Part shown: positions 1 to 5,693 of the stretch, one piece after another | Position numbering within the stretch: position 1 is the stretch's first letter | Layout: each line of letters begins with the position of its first letter | From: Bacteroidota bacterium | GTDB taxonomy: Bacteria; Bacteroidota; Bacteroidia; Bacteroidales; FEN-979 | Reading direction: 5' to 3' | DNA: 6,134 bases | Assembly (NCBI GenBank): GCA_026391755.1 | Contig: JAPLDN010000067.1 | Span: forward strand, 1-6,134 | Made by a program: the position numbers and the translations under genes | The notes under the pieces: generated by a model | What the model was told of the DNA's origin: nothing | The model's input: the letters and a program-made list of their open reading frames with translations, nothing else | Databases searched by the model: none

Positions 1-721
1 CACCGGGCTCACCAATGAGAATAGGATTATTCTTCTTACGGCGGCTCAGGATCTGCGCAATTCGCTGAAGCTCTTTCTCCCGGCCTACGATAGGGTCAAG
101 GCGGCCTTCCTCTGCAGCTCTTGTGATATCCCTTCCGAAATTATCGAGAACAGGGGTTTTGGATTTAGTTTCGCCCGATCGTTTTGGTGTTGAAAGAAAG
201 GATTTTCCACCTTCCTCCTGTTCTTCGTCCTCTTCATCCTTAGGCAGAATATTCTGGGGTGGCATCAGCCTTTCGTCCCGGCCGGAAGTCATAGTTGCCC
301 TAAGCTCTTCCTTGAAACTGTCATAACTTATGCCAAAATTGCCGAATGTTTTAGTTACAAGATTATTTTCATCTTTCAGGATGGCAAGGAGAAGGTGTTC
401 TGTCCCAATAAGTTCACTGTTGAATACCTTGGCCTCAAGGTAGGTTATTTTAAGCGCCCTTTCGGCCTGTTTTATAAGGGGAATATTTTCTGCACCCACC
501 GGCCTTTCTTTGTGGCTGGCGACAGCCTGTTCAATCTTGCCACGTATCTCTTTCAGGTCTGCTCCAAGGTTTCTCAGTATCTTGATTGCAAGGCCTTCAC
601 CTTCCCTGATAATCCCAAGGACAAGGTGCTCAAGGCCGATATAATCATTCCCCAAACGTTGTGCTTCTTCCCGGCTGTATATTAAAACGTCTTTGACACG
701 CTGTGAAAACTTAGCTTCCAT
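1..721 (-). CDS. clpC: ATP-dependent Clp protease ATP-binding subunit, ClpC type (N-terminal part, cut by window edge)
   Basis: This is the first 240 codons of a ClpC-type AAA+ unfoldase. In the cytoplasm such proteins unfold substrates and pass them to the ClpP peptidase. The protein begins MEAKFSQRVKDVL and carries two Clp N-terminal repeats: about residues 1-70 (with NDYIGLEHLVLGI) and 75-145 (with LIGTEHLLLAIL). A Lys/Glu/Asp-rich linker follows (about 147-190, including an acidic run near 162-170). Next comes the conserved entry to AAA+ domain 1 (VLDNFGRDIT at 191-200, then DPIVGREKEL). The window ends at GEPG (237-240), the start of the first Walker A motif, so all ATPase and ClpP-binding parts are outside. 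The start ATG (719-721) is preceded by AAAGGA about 8 nt upstream, a fair ribosome binding site. The two N repeats and short linker favour ClpC over ClpB or ClpA; the diagnostic middle domain is not visible. Confidence 0.95.
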   Translation of the reverse strand, partial: MEAKFSQRVKDVLIYSREEAQRLGNDYIGLEHLVLGIIREGEGLAIKILRNLGADLKEIRGKIEQAVASHKERPVGAENIPLIKQAERALKITYLEAKVFNSELIGTEHLLLAILKDENNLVTKTFGNFGISYDSFKEELRATMTSGRDERLMPPQNILPKDEEDEEQEEGGKSFLSTPKRSGETKSKTPVLDNFGRDITRAAEEGRLDPIVGREKELQRIAQILSRRKKNNPILIGEPG

Positions 722-748
722 TCAATTTATCCTTTCTCATTAATAACG

Positions 749-798
749 TTGCAGGCTTCAAATAAAATATAATAATACGTTTTAATTTGTACCTGCAA
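749..798 (-). promoter_or_regulatory. Bipartite stem-loop in the clpC leader
   Basis: Read on the clpC strand, TTGCAGG (798-792) pairs perfectly with CCTGCAA (755-749). After a small internal loop (TA opposite AAG), CAAAT (789-785) pairs with ATTTG (763-759). This gives a 7+5 bp stem capped by an AT-rich loop of about 21 nt. It ends 27 nt before the clpC start codon and leaves the AAAGGA ribosome binding site free. It could be an mRNA stability or regulatory structure, or a DNA operator. The pairing is seen directly; the function is inferred. Confidence 0.45.
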
Positions 799-855
799 AG
801 AATAGTTTACAATAATCAAGCCAGATTTTTTTTATCGGTAAAAATGGCAACAGCC

Positions 856-863
856 CAAAAATA
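856..863 (-). promoter_or_regulatory. Candidate clpC -7 element (TATTTTTG)
   Basis: On the minus strand 863-856 reads TATTTTTG, an exact match to the Bacteroidota primary sigma -7 consensus TAnnTTTG. No good TTTG is visible at the usual -33 spacing, so support is partial. It would give a clpC leader of roughly 125-130 nt that includes the 749-798 stem-loop. A near match, TATTCTTTG at 804-796, with one extra spacer base, is an alternative that would place the hairpin at or just after the transcript start. Confidence 0.3.
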
Positions 864-872
864 CAATCGAAT

Positions 873-887
873 TTATGATAATCATAA
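873..887. repeat. 15-bp perfect palindrome, possible operator
   Basis: TTATGAT-A-ATCATAA is a perfect inverted repeat with 7-bp arms and a single central base, near the middle of the divergent region. It lies 10-24 bp upstream of the candidate clpC -7 element, where the -33 box would fall, and about 65 bp upstream of the gyrA -33 element. Geometry and size fit a dimeric transcription factor site, but AT-rich DNA makes short palindromes common. The regulator, if any, is unknown. Confidence 0.35.
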
Positions 888-952
888 CGAAAGGCCTTTA
901 ATTATTAACATTTCCGTGTTCATAAGAGGGTAAAATATTAATGCTTTTTTCA

Positions 953-983
953 TTGGTTATAAAGTGGATTTTCGCTATTTTTG
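953..983 (+). promoter_or_regulatory. Candidate gyrA promoter (-33 TTGG, -7 TATTTTTG)
   Basis: TATTTTTG at 976-983 matches the Bacteroidota -7 consensus TAnnTTTG exactly. TTG(G) at 953-956 lies about 20 bp upstream, the expected -33 spacing. Transcription would begin near 988-992, giving a gyrA leader of about 40 nt. Consensus and spacing are visible in the sequence; activity is inferred. Confidence 0.55.
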
Positions 984-987
984 TTGA

Positions 988-1013
988 CAGGAGAATAAAA
1001 TATTATTTTCCTG
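988..1013 (+). promoter_or_regulatory. Hairpin at the predicted 5' end of the gyrA transcript
   Basis: CAGGAGAATAA (988-998) pairs with TTATTTTCCTG (1003-1013) across a 4-nt loop. That is an 11-bp stem, perfect except for one G-U pair (993 with 1008). It begins where transcription from the 976-983 promoter element should start and ends 18 nt before the gyrA ATG. It lacks a downstream U-run, so it is not a normal terminator. It may be a 5'-terminal mRNA stabiliser or a DNA operator just past the promoter. Confidence 0.5.
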
Positions 1014-1031
1014 AAAATCAATAGATTAAAA

Positions 1032-3590
1032 ATGGAAAAAATGGAATCCGGAGAGAAGATTGTTCAGGTAAACATAGAGAACCAGATGAAGACTGCATAT
1101 ATCGACTATTCCATGTCGGTAATTGTAGCCAGGGCTTTACCTGATGTAAGGGATGGATTGAAGCCTGTTCATCGCAGGGTGCTATACGGGATGTATGAAC
1201 TCGGAGTACTTTCGAACCGTTCGTATAAGAAATCAGCAAGAATAGTAGGGGAGGTCCTCGGCAAGTACCATCCCCATGGAGATACATCGGTTTATGATGC
1301 AATGGTGCGTATGGCCCAGGATTGGAGCCTCAGGTACCCACTGGTAGACGGGCAGGGAAACTTTGGTTCAATGGATGGGGACAATCCTGCAGCTATGAGG
1401 TATACCGAGGCAAGGATGAGGAAAATTGCTGAAGAGGTTGTTGCCGATATTGAAAAAGACACAGTTGACTTTAAGCTTAATTTCGATGATTCGCTGCAGG
1501 AACCTACTGTTATGCCATGCAGGATTCCTAATCTCCTGATCAACGGAGCATCCGGGATTGCAGTCGGGATGGCCACCAACATGGCCCCCCATAACCTCAG
1601 CGAGGTAATCGACGGGATTATTGCCTATATAGATAACAGGGAAATAACCATTGATGAACTGATGAAGTTTATCAAAGCCCCGGATTTTCCAACCGGTGGT
1701 GTGATCTACGGCTATGAGGGTGTCAAGGAAGCCTATCATACGGGCAGGGGAAGGGTAATGATGCGCGGTGAGATCAAGATAGAACAGGATGATCACGGCC
1801 GGGAGAAGATCATTGTTACGTCTGTTCCTTACCAGGTGAACAAGGCGGAAATGATCAAGAAGACAGCTGAGCTTGTAAATGACAAAAAAATTGAAGGGAT
1901 AACCGACATTCGCGACGAATCGGACCGTTCGGGGGTACGCATAGTGTATGAACTTAAAAAGGAGGCCATTACAAATGTGGTGCTCAATAAGTTATACCAG
2001 ATGACCCCATTGCAGACATCCTTCAATATCAATAATATCGCACTTGTACATGGCCGTCCGGTAACTCTCAATTTAAAAGATCTCATTGTGCATTTTGTGA
2101 ACCACAGGCATGATGTGATCACCCGGAGGACGAAATTTGAACTTTCCGAAGCTGAGAAGCGTGCCCATATTCTTGAAGGACTTCTGATTGCTCTTGACAA
2201 CCTTGATGCGGTAATTAAACTGATCAGGGAATCAAGGACACCCGATGATGCACGGAATGGCCTGATGGAGAGTTTCTCACTTAGCGAGATCCAGTCTAGG
2301 GCAATCCTTGATATGAGGCTGCAAAGACTGACCGGGCTTGAACGCGATAAGATCAAGGCCGAATACGAGGAACTGATCAAACTTATCGAACACCTGAAAG
2401 CTATCCTTGCAAATGAATATATGAGGATGGACATCATAAAAGGGGAGATGAGGGAGATCAAGGAAAAATACGGTGACGAATCACGCAGCCAGATCGTTTA
2501 TGCAGCAGCTGACTTCAGGATGGAAGATGTCATTGCGAATGAGAATGTCGTGATCACTATCTCGCACATGGGATATATCAAGCGTACTCCCCTATCGGAA
2601 TACCGCAGGCAGAATAGGGGAGGGAAAGGATTCAGGGGATCCGACATACGGGATGAAGATTTCCTGGAACATCTGTTTGTAGCTACTAACCACAACTACC
2701 TGCTGTTTTTTACAGAAAAGGGCAAATGTTTCTGGCTCAGGGTTTTTGAGATTCCTGAAGGCACTAAGATCTCTAAGGGGAGGGCTATACAAAACCTGAT
2801 TAATATTGAACCTGACGATAAGGTCAGGGCTTTTATCAATGTAAAGGATCTCAAGGACGAAGAGTACTGTTCAACCAATTATATAATTTTATGCACTAAG
2901 AGGGGAACCATAAAAAAGACCTCGCTGTTGGCATATTCAAGACCACGCCAGAATGGCATAATTGCAATCAATATCAATGAAGGCGACCAGCTGCTTGAAG
3001 CAAAACTGACCCATGGAGAGGATGAGGTTCTGATGGCTCTGCGTTCAGGCCGGGCTATTCGCTTTAATGAAATCAAGGTAAGGCCTATGGGGCGTAATGC
3101 TTCCGGTGTTCGAGGTATCACCCTTGGTAATAAAAATGATGAGGTTGTTGGAATGATATGCCTGCCTAAAGACCAGCAAAGGGAGGTATTGGTTGTTTCC
3201 GAGAACGGGTATGGAAAAAGGTCCGACATAGATGATTACAGGGTAACAAATCGTGGCGGTAAAGGCGTAAAAACCATCAATATAACCGATAAAACAGGTC
3301 CGCTGATCGCAGTAAGGGACGTCACCGACAACGATGATCTCATGATCATTAACAAATCGGGGATCATTATCCGTATGGCAATTGCTGATCTCAGGATAGT
3401 CGGACGTGCAACCCAGGGTGTAAGGCTTATCAAGATCAATGAGGGTGACGCTATTGCAGCCGTTGCCAAAGTTGAAGTTGAAGAAGGGGCTGAAGAAGAA
3501 GAAATTCCAAGGGAAGAAATTAACCAGGCAACAGGTGATGGAACTGGTTCATCTGAGATTGATAATCCATCAGTAAATGAAGAAAATTAA
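1032..3590 (+). CDS. gyrA: DNA gyrase subunit A, complete
   Basis: GyrA is the DNA-cleaving subunit of the A2B2 gyrase, which adds negative supercoils using ATP hydrolysed by GyrB. The 852-residue length is typical. The breakage-reunion domain covers about residues 10-505: KPVHRRVLYGM (44-54), the quinolone-resistance region near 69-109 (GKYHPHGD at 77-84, then Thr85 and Asp89), the catalytic AMRYTEAR with Tyr124 (E. coli Tyr122) and the DNA-bending Ile176 in SGIAVG. The C-terminal beta-pinwheel has a GyrA box QNRGGKG (527-533) and a second copy TNRGGKG (739-745), which separates it from ParC. An acidic Glu-rich tail follows (about 812-852). The first ATG fits the family start; ATG 1041 (codon 4) is an alternative. 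No Shine-Dalgarno is evident, only an A-rich leader. The gene looks intact, is divergent from clpC, and has no clear terminator behind it. Confidence 0.98.
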   Translation: MEKMESGEKIVQVNIENQMKTAYIDYSMSVIVARALPDVRDGLKPVHRRVLYGMYELGVLSNRSYKKSARIVGEVLGKYHPHGDTSVYDAMVRMAQDWSLRYPLVDGQGNFGSMDGDNPAAMRYTEARMRKIAEEVVADIEKDTVDFKLNFDDSLQEPTVMPCRIPNLLINGASGIAVGMATNMAPHNLSEVIDGIIAYIDNREITIDELMKFIKAPDFPTGGVIYGYEGVKEAYHTGRGRVMMRGEIKIEQDDHGREKIIVTSVPYQVNKAEMIKKTAELVNDKKIEGITDIRDESDRSGVRIVYELKKEAITNVVLNKLYQMTPLQTSFNINNIALVHGRPVTLNLKDLIVHFVNHRHDVITRRTKFELSEAEKRAHILEGLLIALDNLDAVIKLIRESRTPDDARNGLMESFSLSEIQSRAILDMRLQRLTGLERDKIKAEYEELIKLIEHLKAILANEYMRMDIIKGEMREIKEKYGDESRSQIVYAAADFRMEDVIANENVVITISHMGYIKRTPLSEYRRQNRGGKGFRGSDIRDEDFLEHLFVATNHNYLLFFTEKGKCFWLRVFEIPEGTKISKGRAIQNLINIEPDDKVRAFINVKDLKDEEYCSTNYIILCTKRGTIKKTSLLAYSRPRQNGIIAININEGDQLLEAKLTHGEDEVLMALRSGRAIRFNEIKVRPMGRNASGVRGITLGNKNDEVVGMICLPKDQQREVLVVSENGYGKRSDIDDYRVTNRGGKGVKTINITDKTGPLIAVRDVTDNDDLMIINKSGIIIRMAIADLRIVGRATQGVRLIKINEGDAIAAVAKVEVEEGAEEEEIPREEINQATGDGTGSSEIDNPSVNEEN

Positions 3591-3603
3591 TTTACTGAGT
3601 ATC

Positions 3604-3634
3604 TTTATTTATAAGGGGGCTTTTTATAAATTTG
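3604..3634 (+). promoter_or_regulatory. Candidate promoter for the TPR gene
   Basis: TAAATTTG at 3627-3634 matches TAnnTTTG exactly. TTTA at 3604-3607 lies 19 bp upstream, a three-of-four match to the -33 TTTG. Transcription would start near 3640, leaving a short leader to the ATG at 3667. This suggests the TPR gene can be transcribed independently of gyrA, although read-through from gyrA is also possible. Confidence 0.4.
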
Positions 3635-3666
3635 CCGCTTCGAAATTGAAACTTAATTCTCTACAC

Positions 3667-4768
3667 ATGAAAAGGATAGTATTATTGGTGTTAATGGTCA
3701 TCTCCATTTCACTCGCATTTGGTCAAAAATCTGTCCGCCAGACAGCGTCTAACTACCTGAAGGAAGGCAAGTTGTTATTCAGAAATTGCCATAACCAAGG
3801 ACGACAAGTTCAAAGCACTTGACCCTGAACCACTCACAAAAGCCTTGGAATCCTATAAACAGGCCACGAAATTTGATGAAAAAAGGGAGTTTGCCGAAGA
3901 TATTTTCCAGAAAGTAAACTGGCAAAGAAATACTTTCTTCAACCAGGCTGTGGATTTTTACGGTAAAAAGGATTACAAGGATGCCATGCTCGCTTTTGAC
4001 CATAGCTATTCTGCTCTTGCAGCTATCAATATTCCTGATACTTTATCCTTGTTCTATGCTGCTACCTGTGCAACACTGGCAAATGAGAGGGCCCAGGCTA
4101 AACAATACTATATTAATCTGTTAAAGCTTAAAGCTAAATCAGTAAGCATATATGCTTCTTTATCTGAATTATATCGTCAGGAAAAAGATTCGACCGGGGC
4201 ATTGGCTGTAATACGTGAAGGCCAGAAAATTTATCCTGGGAATATGCCATTATTCCTCGCCGAAACCAATATCTATCTGACGTTTAATAATACCGATAAA
4301 GCACTGAGCAACCTCAATACGGCTGCTAAAAAGGACAGTGCAAACCCAAGTATATACTATGCTCTGGGTACGATATACAATAAATTGGTGGATGACACTA
4401 CCAGGAAGGCAGATGTAAGGGAGCAAATGTTCAACAATGCAGTGGACGCCTATAAGAAGGCTATTCAATTGAAGCCCGATTACTTTGACCCGGTATTTAA
4501 CCTCGGTGCTTTGTATGTTAACAAAGCTGTTTATTACGATGATAAGGCAAAGTATCTGCCATTGGATGCAGAAGCCGAGTACAAGACACTGAAAGCCCAG
4601 GCTGATAAATACCTTGAAGCCGCGATCCCGTATCTTGAAAAAGCAACTGAAATGCAACCCACGGATGTTTCGACATTAAATTCTCTGAAGCAGATTTATA
4701 TCAGGCAGCAGAAGAATGATAAGATCAAAGCGATTAATGAAAAAATTAACGCGGTTCAAAAGAAATAG
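3667..4768 (+). pseudogene. Secreted TPR-repeat protein, disrupted by an internal frameshift/deletion
   Basis: The gene starts at ATG 3667 with a signal peptide (MKRIVLLVLMVISISLAFGQ, cleavage probably near Gly19/Gln20), then KSVRQTASNYLKEGKL. Just after this, near 3774-3782, the reading leaves the frame. The 3667 frame runs through unrelated residues to TGA at 3820-3822. The sensible continuation (YSEIAITKDDKFKALDP) lies in the next frame, open from 3761 to TAG 4766-4768. The body is a helical repeat array with TPR-like units (NQAVDFYGKKDYKDAMLAFD; NNAVDAYKKAIQLKPDYFDP; AIPYLEKATEMQP). Relatives I recall have about 25-35 residues of helix between the GKL-like and Y-x-EIA-like segments. A deletion of 3n+2 nt therefore fits best, and a one-base insertion is the alternative. 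The body has no good internal ATG near its start. TPR proteins serve as interaction scaffolds, here presumably periplasmic; the partner is unknown. A sequencing or assembly error cannot be excluded. Confidence 0.75.
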
Positions 4769-4784
4769 GGGTTATCAGATATTT

Positions 4785-4816
4785 AAAAGCCGTCCGGGTA
4801 GGGCGGCTTTTTTTTT
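4785..4816 (+). terminator. Rho-independent terminator after the TPR gene
   Basis: AAAAGCCGTCC (4785-4795) pairs with GGGCGGCTTTT (4801-4811) around a GGGTA loop. The stem is 11 bp with one G-U pair, and T4808-T4816 form a run of nine. It lies 17 nt after the TPR stop codon. It ends the rightward gyrA/TPR transcription unit and separates it from the orphan gene that follows. Confidence 0.9.
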
Positions 4817-4848
4817 GCATTAAGCAGGGCAGGACTTTTTTAGTATCC

Positions 4849-4884
4849 TTGGTCCAAATATTGATCTTCTATTAATTGATCAAT
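4849..4884. promoter_or_regulatory. Palindrome cluster upstream of the orphan gene
   Basis: Three elements overlap here. TTGG-T-CCAA (4849-4857) is a 9-bp odd palindrome. ATTGATC (4860-4866) is repeated at 4875-4881, 15 bp further on. That second copy is part of a perfect 10-bp palindrome ATTGATCAAT (4875-4884), so ATTGATC and GATCAAT also form an inverted repeat with an 11-nt spacer. The cluster sits 60-95 bp upstream of the -7 element of the 4979 gene, so it could bind an activator or repressor. This is inference from geometry alone. Confidence 0.3.
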
Positions 4885-4943
4885 GGTCACTTTAACATTT
4901 CTACTTAACATAATATTAATTATAAGAAAAACAAAAAAGTGTA

Positions 4944-4951
4944 TATCTTTG
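4944..4951 (+). promoter_or_regulatory. -7 element TATCTTTG of the orphan gene
   Basis: TATCTTTG matches the Bacteroidota -7 consensus TAnnTTTG exactly and is followed by GTGGC. No clear TTTG is seen 19-20 bp upstream, so the -33 box is weak or replaced by an activator. Transcription would start about 20 nt before the ATG at 4979. The leader is short and A/T-rich with no Shine-Dalgarno. Confidence 0.5.
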
Positions 4952-4978
4952 TGGCTCAAATAGTTAAAATTTTGCGAA

Positions 4979-5521
4979 ATGGCAAAAAACAGCCCAAAAA
5001 TGAGAAAGATTAAGCTTGAAAACTACTCAACTCCCGAAAAATCAGCTACATACCAGAAGCAGCGGACCTACCGTCTGTGGCTTGGAAACGACGTAACTGT
5101 TTGTAAAACAAGCGAAAAAGCAATTATAACGGCGATTACAGCTGTTAATGATGAACTGAATAATTATCTTGCGGAGATTAATCAAATGTATATTGATTAC
5201 TTCGCAATGTACCGTCGTCGATGGTTCATTTTGGATCCTGAGAACGGCAATAAGGAAATCGAAAAAAATGTCCGCAATTGCTTAAATGAAATCGATCGGT
5301 ATTTGAACCTAATTGTAGAACGGTATTCCTTCCCTAACGGAAATCATTTCGTGTTCAAACACCTGAACTGCATATTTAATGAATTTCAAAATATATTGAC
5401 GGCGTTCATCCAAGTTGACACTAAAAAAAATAATTACGGGGAAATTCAATCATTAAAAGCCAATATCAAACGAGTGAACTCACTTCAGAAGGAAATGAAT
5501 TCACTCGGATCTGATTACTGA
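4979..5521 (+). CDS. Hypothetical protein, 180 residues, mostly helical
   Basis: I do not recognise this protein. It starts MAKNSPKMRKIKLENY with a basic N-terminus, no signal peptide and no convincing membrane segment, so it is probably cytoplasmic. Residues 20-50 contain YQKQRTYRLWLGNDVTVCK, which may form a short strand pair. Residues about 48-180 look like long amphipathic helices, with an aromatic and basic stretch (YIDYFAMYRRRWFILD) near 72-87 and charged helices through EKNVRNCLNEIDRYLNLIVERY. Cysteines are isolated and do not form a metal site. The start ATG is supported by the -7 element about 30 nt upstream; Met8 is a less likely start. The gene stands alone between a strong terminator and a convergent IS transposase, a setting typical of accessory genes. 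Coding status rests on length, the promoter and plausible composition. No function is proposed. Confidence 0.75.
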   Translation: MAKNSPKMRKIKLENYSTPEKSATYQKQRTYRLWLGNDVTVCKTSEKAIITAITAVNDELNNYLAEINQMYIDYFAMYRRRWFILDPENGNKEIEKNVRNCLNEIDRYLNLIVERYSFPNGNHFVFKHLNCIFNEFQNILTAFIQVDTKKNNYGEIQSLKANIKRVNSLQKEMNSLGSDY

Positions 5522-5549
5522 TAAAATCTTGAATTATTCTTTTATCGGC

Positions 5550-5640
5550 TGGAATGCATTGTTTGCAACCGCAGAAAAGGAAGATCCGTTCAAAGCCTCA
5601 CCAATGCCCGCATTGCTCGGTTGCCGGCTCGTTAGGCAAC
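5550..5640. repeat. Palindrome-rich, structured intergenic DNA
   Basis: Between the orphan gene and the IS end lie several small inverted repeats: AATGCATT (5553-5560); CAATGC-CC-GCATTG (5602-5615); GCCGGC (5623-5628); GTTGCC (5620-5625) with GGCAAC (5635-5640); and GCAACCG (5565-5571) with CGGTTGC (5618-5624). The last two share bases and compete. GTTGCC/GGCAAC is followed by an AT-rich but not U-rich tail, so it would be only a weak terminator for the 4979 gene. The stretch is more GC-rich than its surroundings. Its role is unknown. Confidence 0.45.
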
Positions 5641-5671
5641 GTTTATTTATTAATAATTAGCTATTTTGCAA

Positions 5672-5693
5672 CATTAGTGTCCTGTTAAAATAG
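5672..5693. repeat. Putative terminal inverted repeat of the IS
   Basis: The 22 bases starting CATTAGTGTCCTGTTAAAAT are the likely transposase-binding end of the IS. They overlap the last codons of the transposase, whose TAA stop is at 5685-5687, a compact arrangement common in IS elements. The call rests on position and remembered similarity to related ends; the partner repeat is not in the window. Confidence 0.45.

Larger units (their letters stand above)
722..1031. promoter_or_regulatory. Divergent clpC/gyrA control region
   Basis: These 310 AT-rich bases separate two divergently transcribed genes. I find no convincing gene here. The only ATG-started frame I noted is 29 codons (844-933), with no ribosome binding site and no recognisable product. 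What the region holds is regulatory-looking structure, listed separately: a gyrA promoter (953-983), a gyrA leader hairpin (988-1013), a clpC leader hairpin (749-798), a weak clpC -7 element (856-863) and a 15-bp palindrome (873-887). I saw no CIRCE-type (TTAGCACTC-N9-GAGTGCTAA) or CtsR-type heptad operator, so the clpC regulation familiar from Firmicutes is not evident. Confidence 0.8.

Noticed and set aside
1..721. Plus-strand open frames at 123-326 and 395-685
   Set aside because: They are antisense shadows of the well-conserved clpC coding sequence.
844..933. 29-codon ATG frame in the clpC/gyrA gap
   Set aside because: It has no ribosome binding site and no recognisable product, and it overlaps candidate regulatory elements. 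Frames of this size are expected by chance.
1829..2461. Long open frame (210 codons) on the minus strand inside gyrA, and several shorter ones
   Set aside because: The translations are Ser/Leu/Ile-rich low-quality shadows of the gyrA codons, with no family resemblance, promoter or ribosome binding site.
1032..3590. ParC (topoisomerase IV subunit A) instead of GyrA
   Set aside because: The protein carries a GyrA box (QNRGGKG) and an acidic tail typical of gyrase subunit A.
3774..3782. Programmed frameshift in the TPR gene
   Set aside because: The change needs a +1 shift, and I see no slippery codon, internal Shine-Dalgarno or stimulatory structure. This protein type also seems to lack a stretch of helix at this point, which deletion explains better.
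3577..3822. An 81-codon frame starting inside the end of gyrA
   Set aside because: The upstream extension before Met at 3667 is not a plausible protein start, while the 3667 ATG begins a clean signal peptide. The C-terminal residues are out-of-frame noise after the TPR gene break.
5595..5637. Integron attC-like site (GCCTCAC ... GTTAGGC) after the orphan gene
   Set aside because: GTTAGGC fits the core-site consensus, but the partner should be GCCTAAC and has a mismatch at a key base. The span (43 bp) is shorter than usual attC sites, and no integrase or cassette array is visible.
5554..5688. 44-codon frame with a CPHC motif that could suggest a zinc finger or transposase remnant
   Set aside because: It has only one CxxC pair, no promoter or ribosome binding site, lies in palindromic DNA and runs into the IS terminal repeat. 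It was kept only as part of the structured block.
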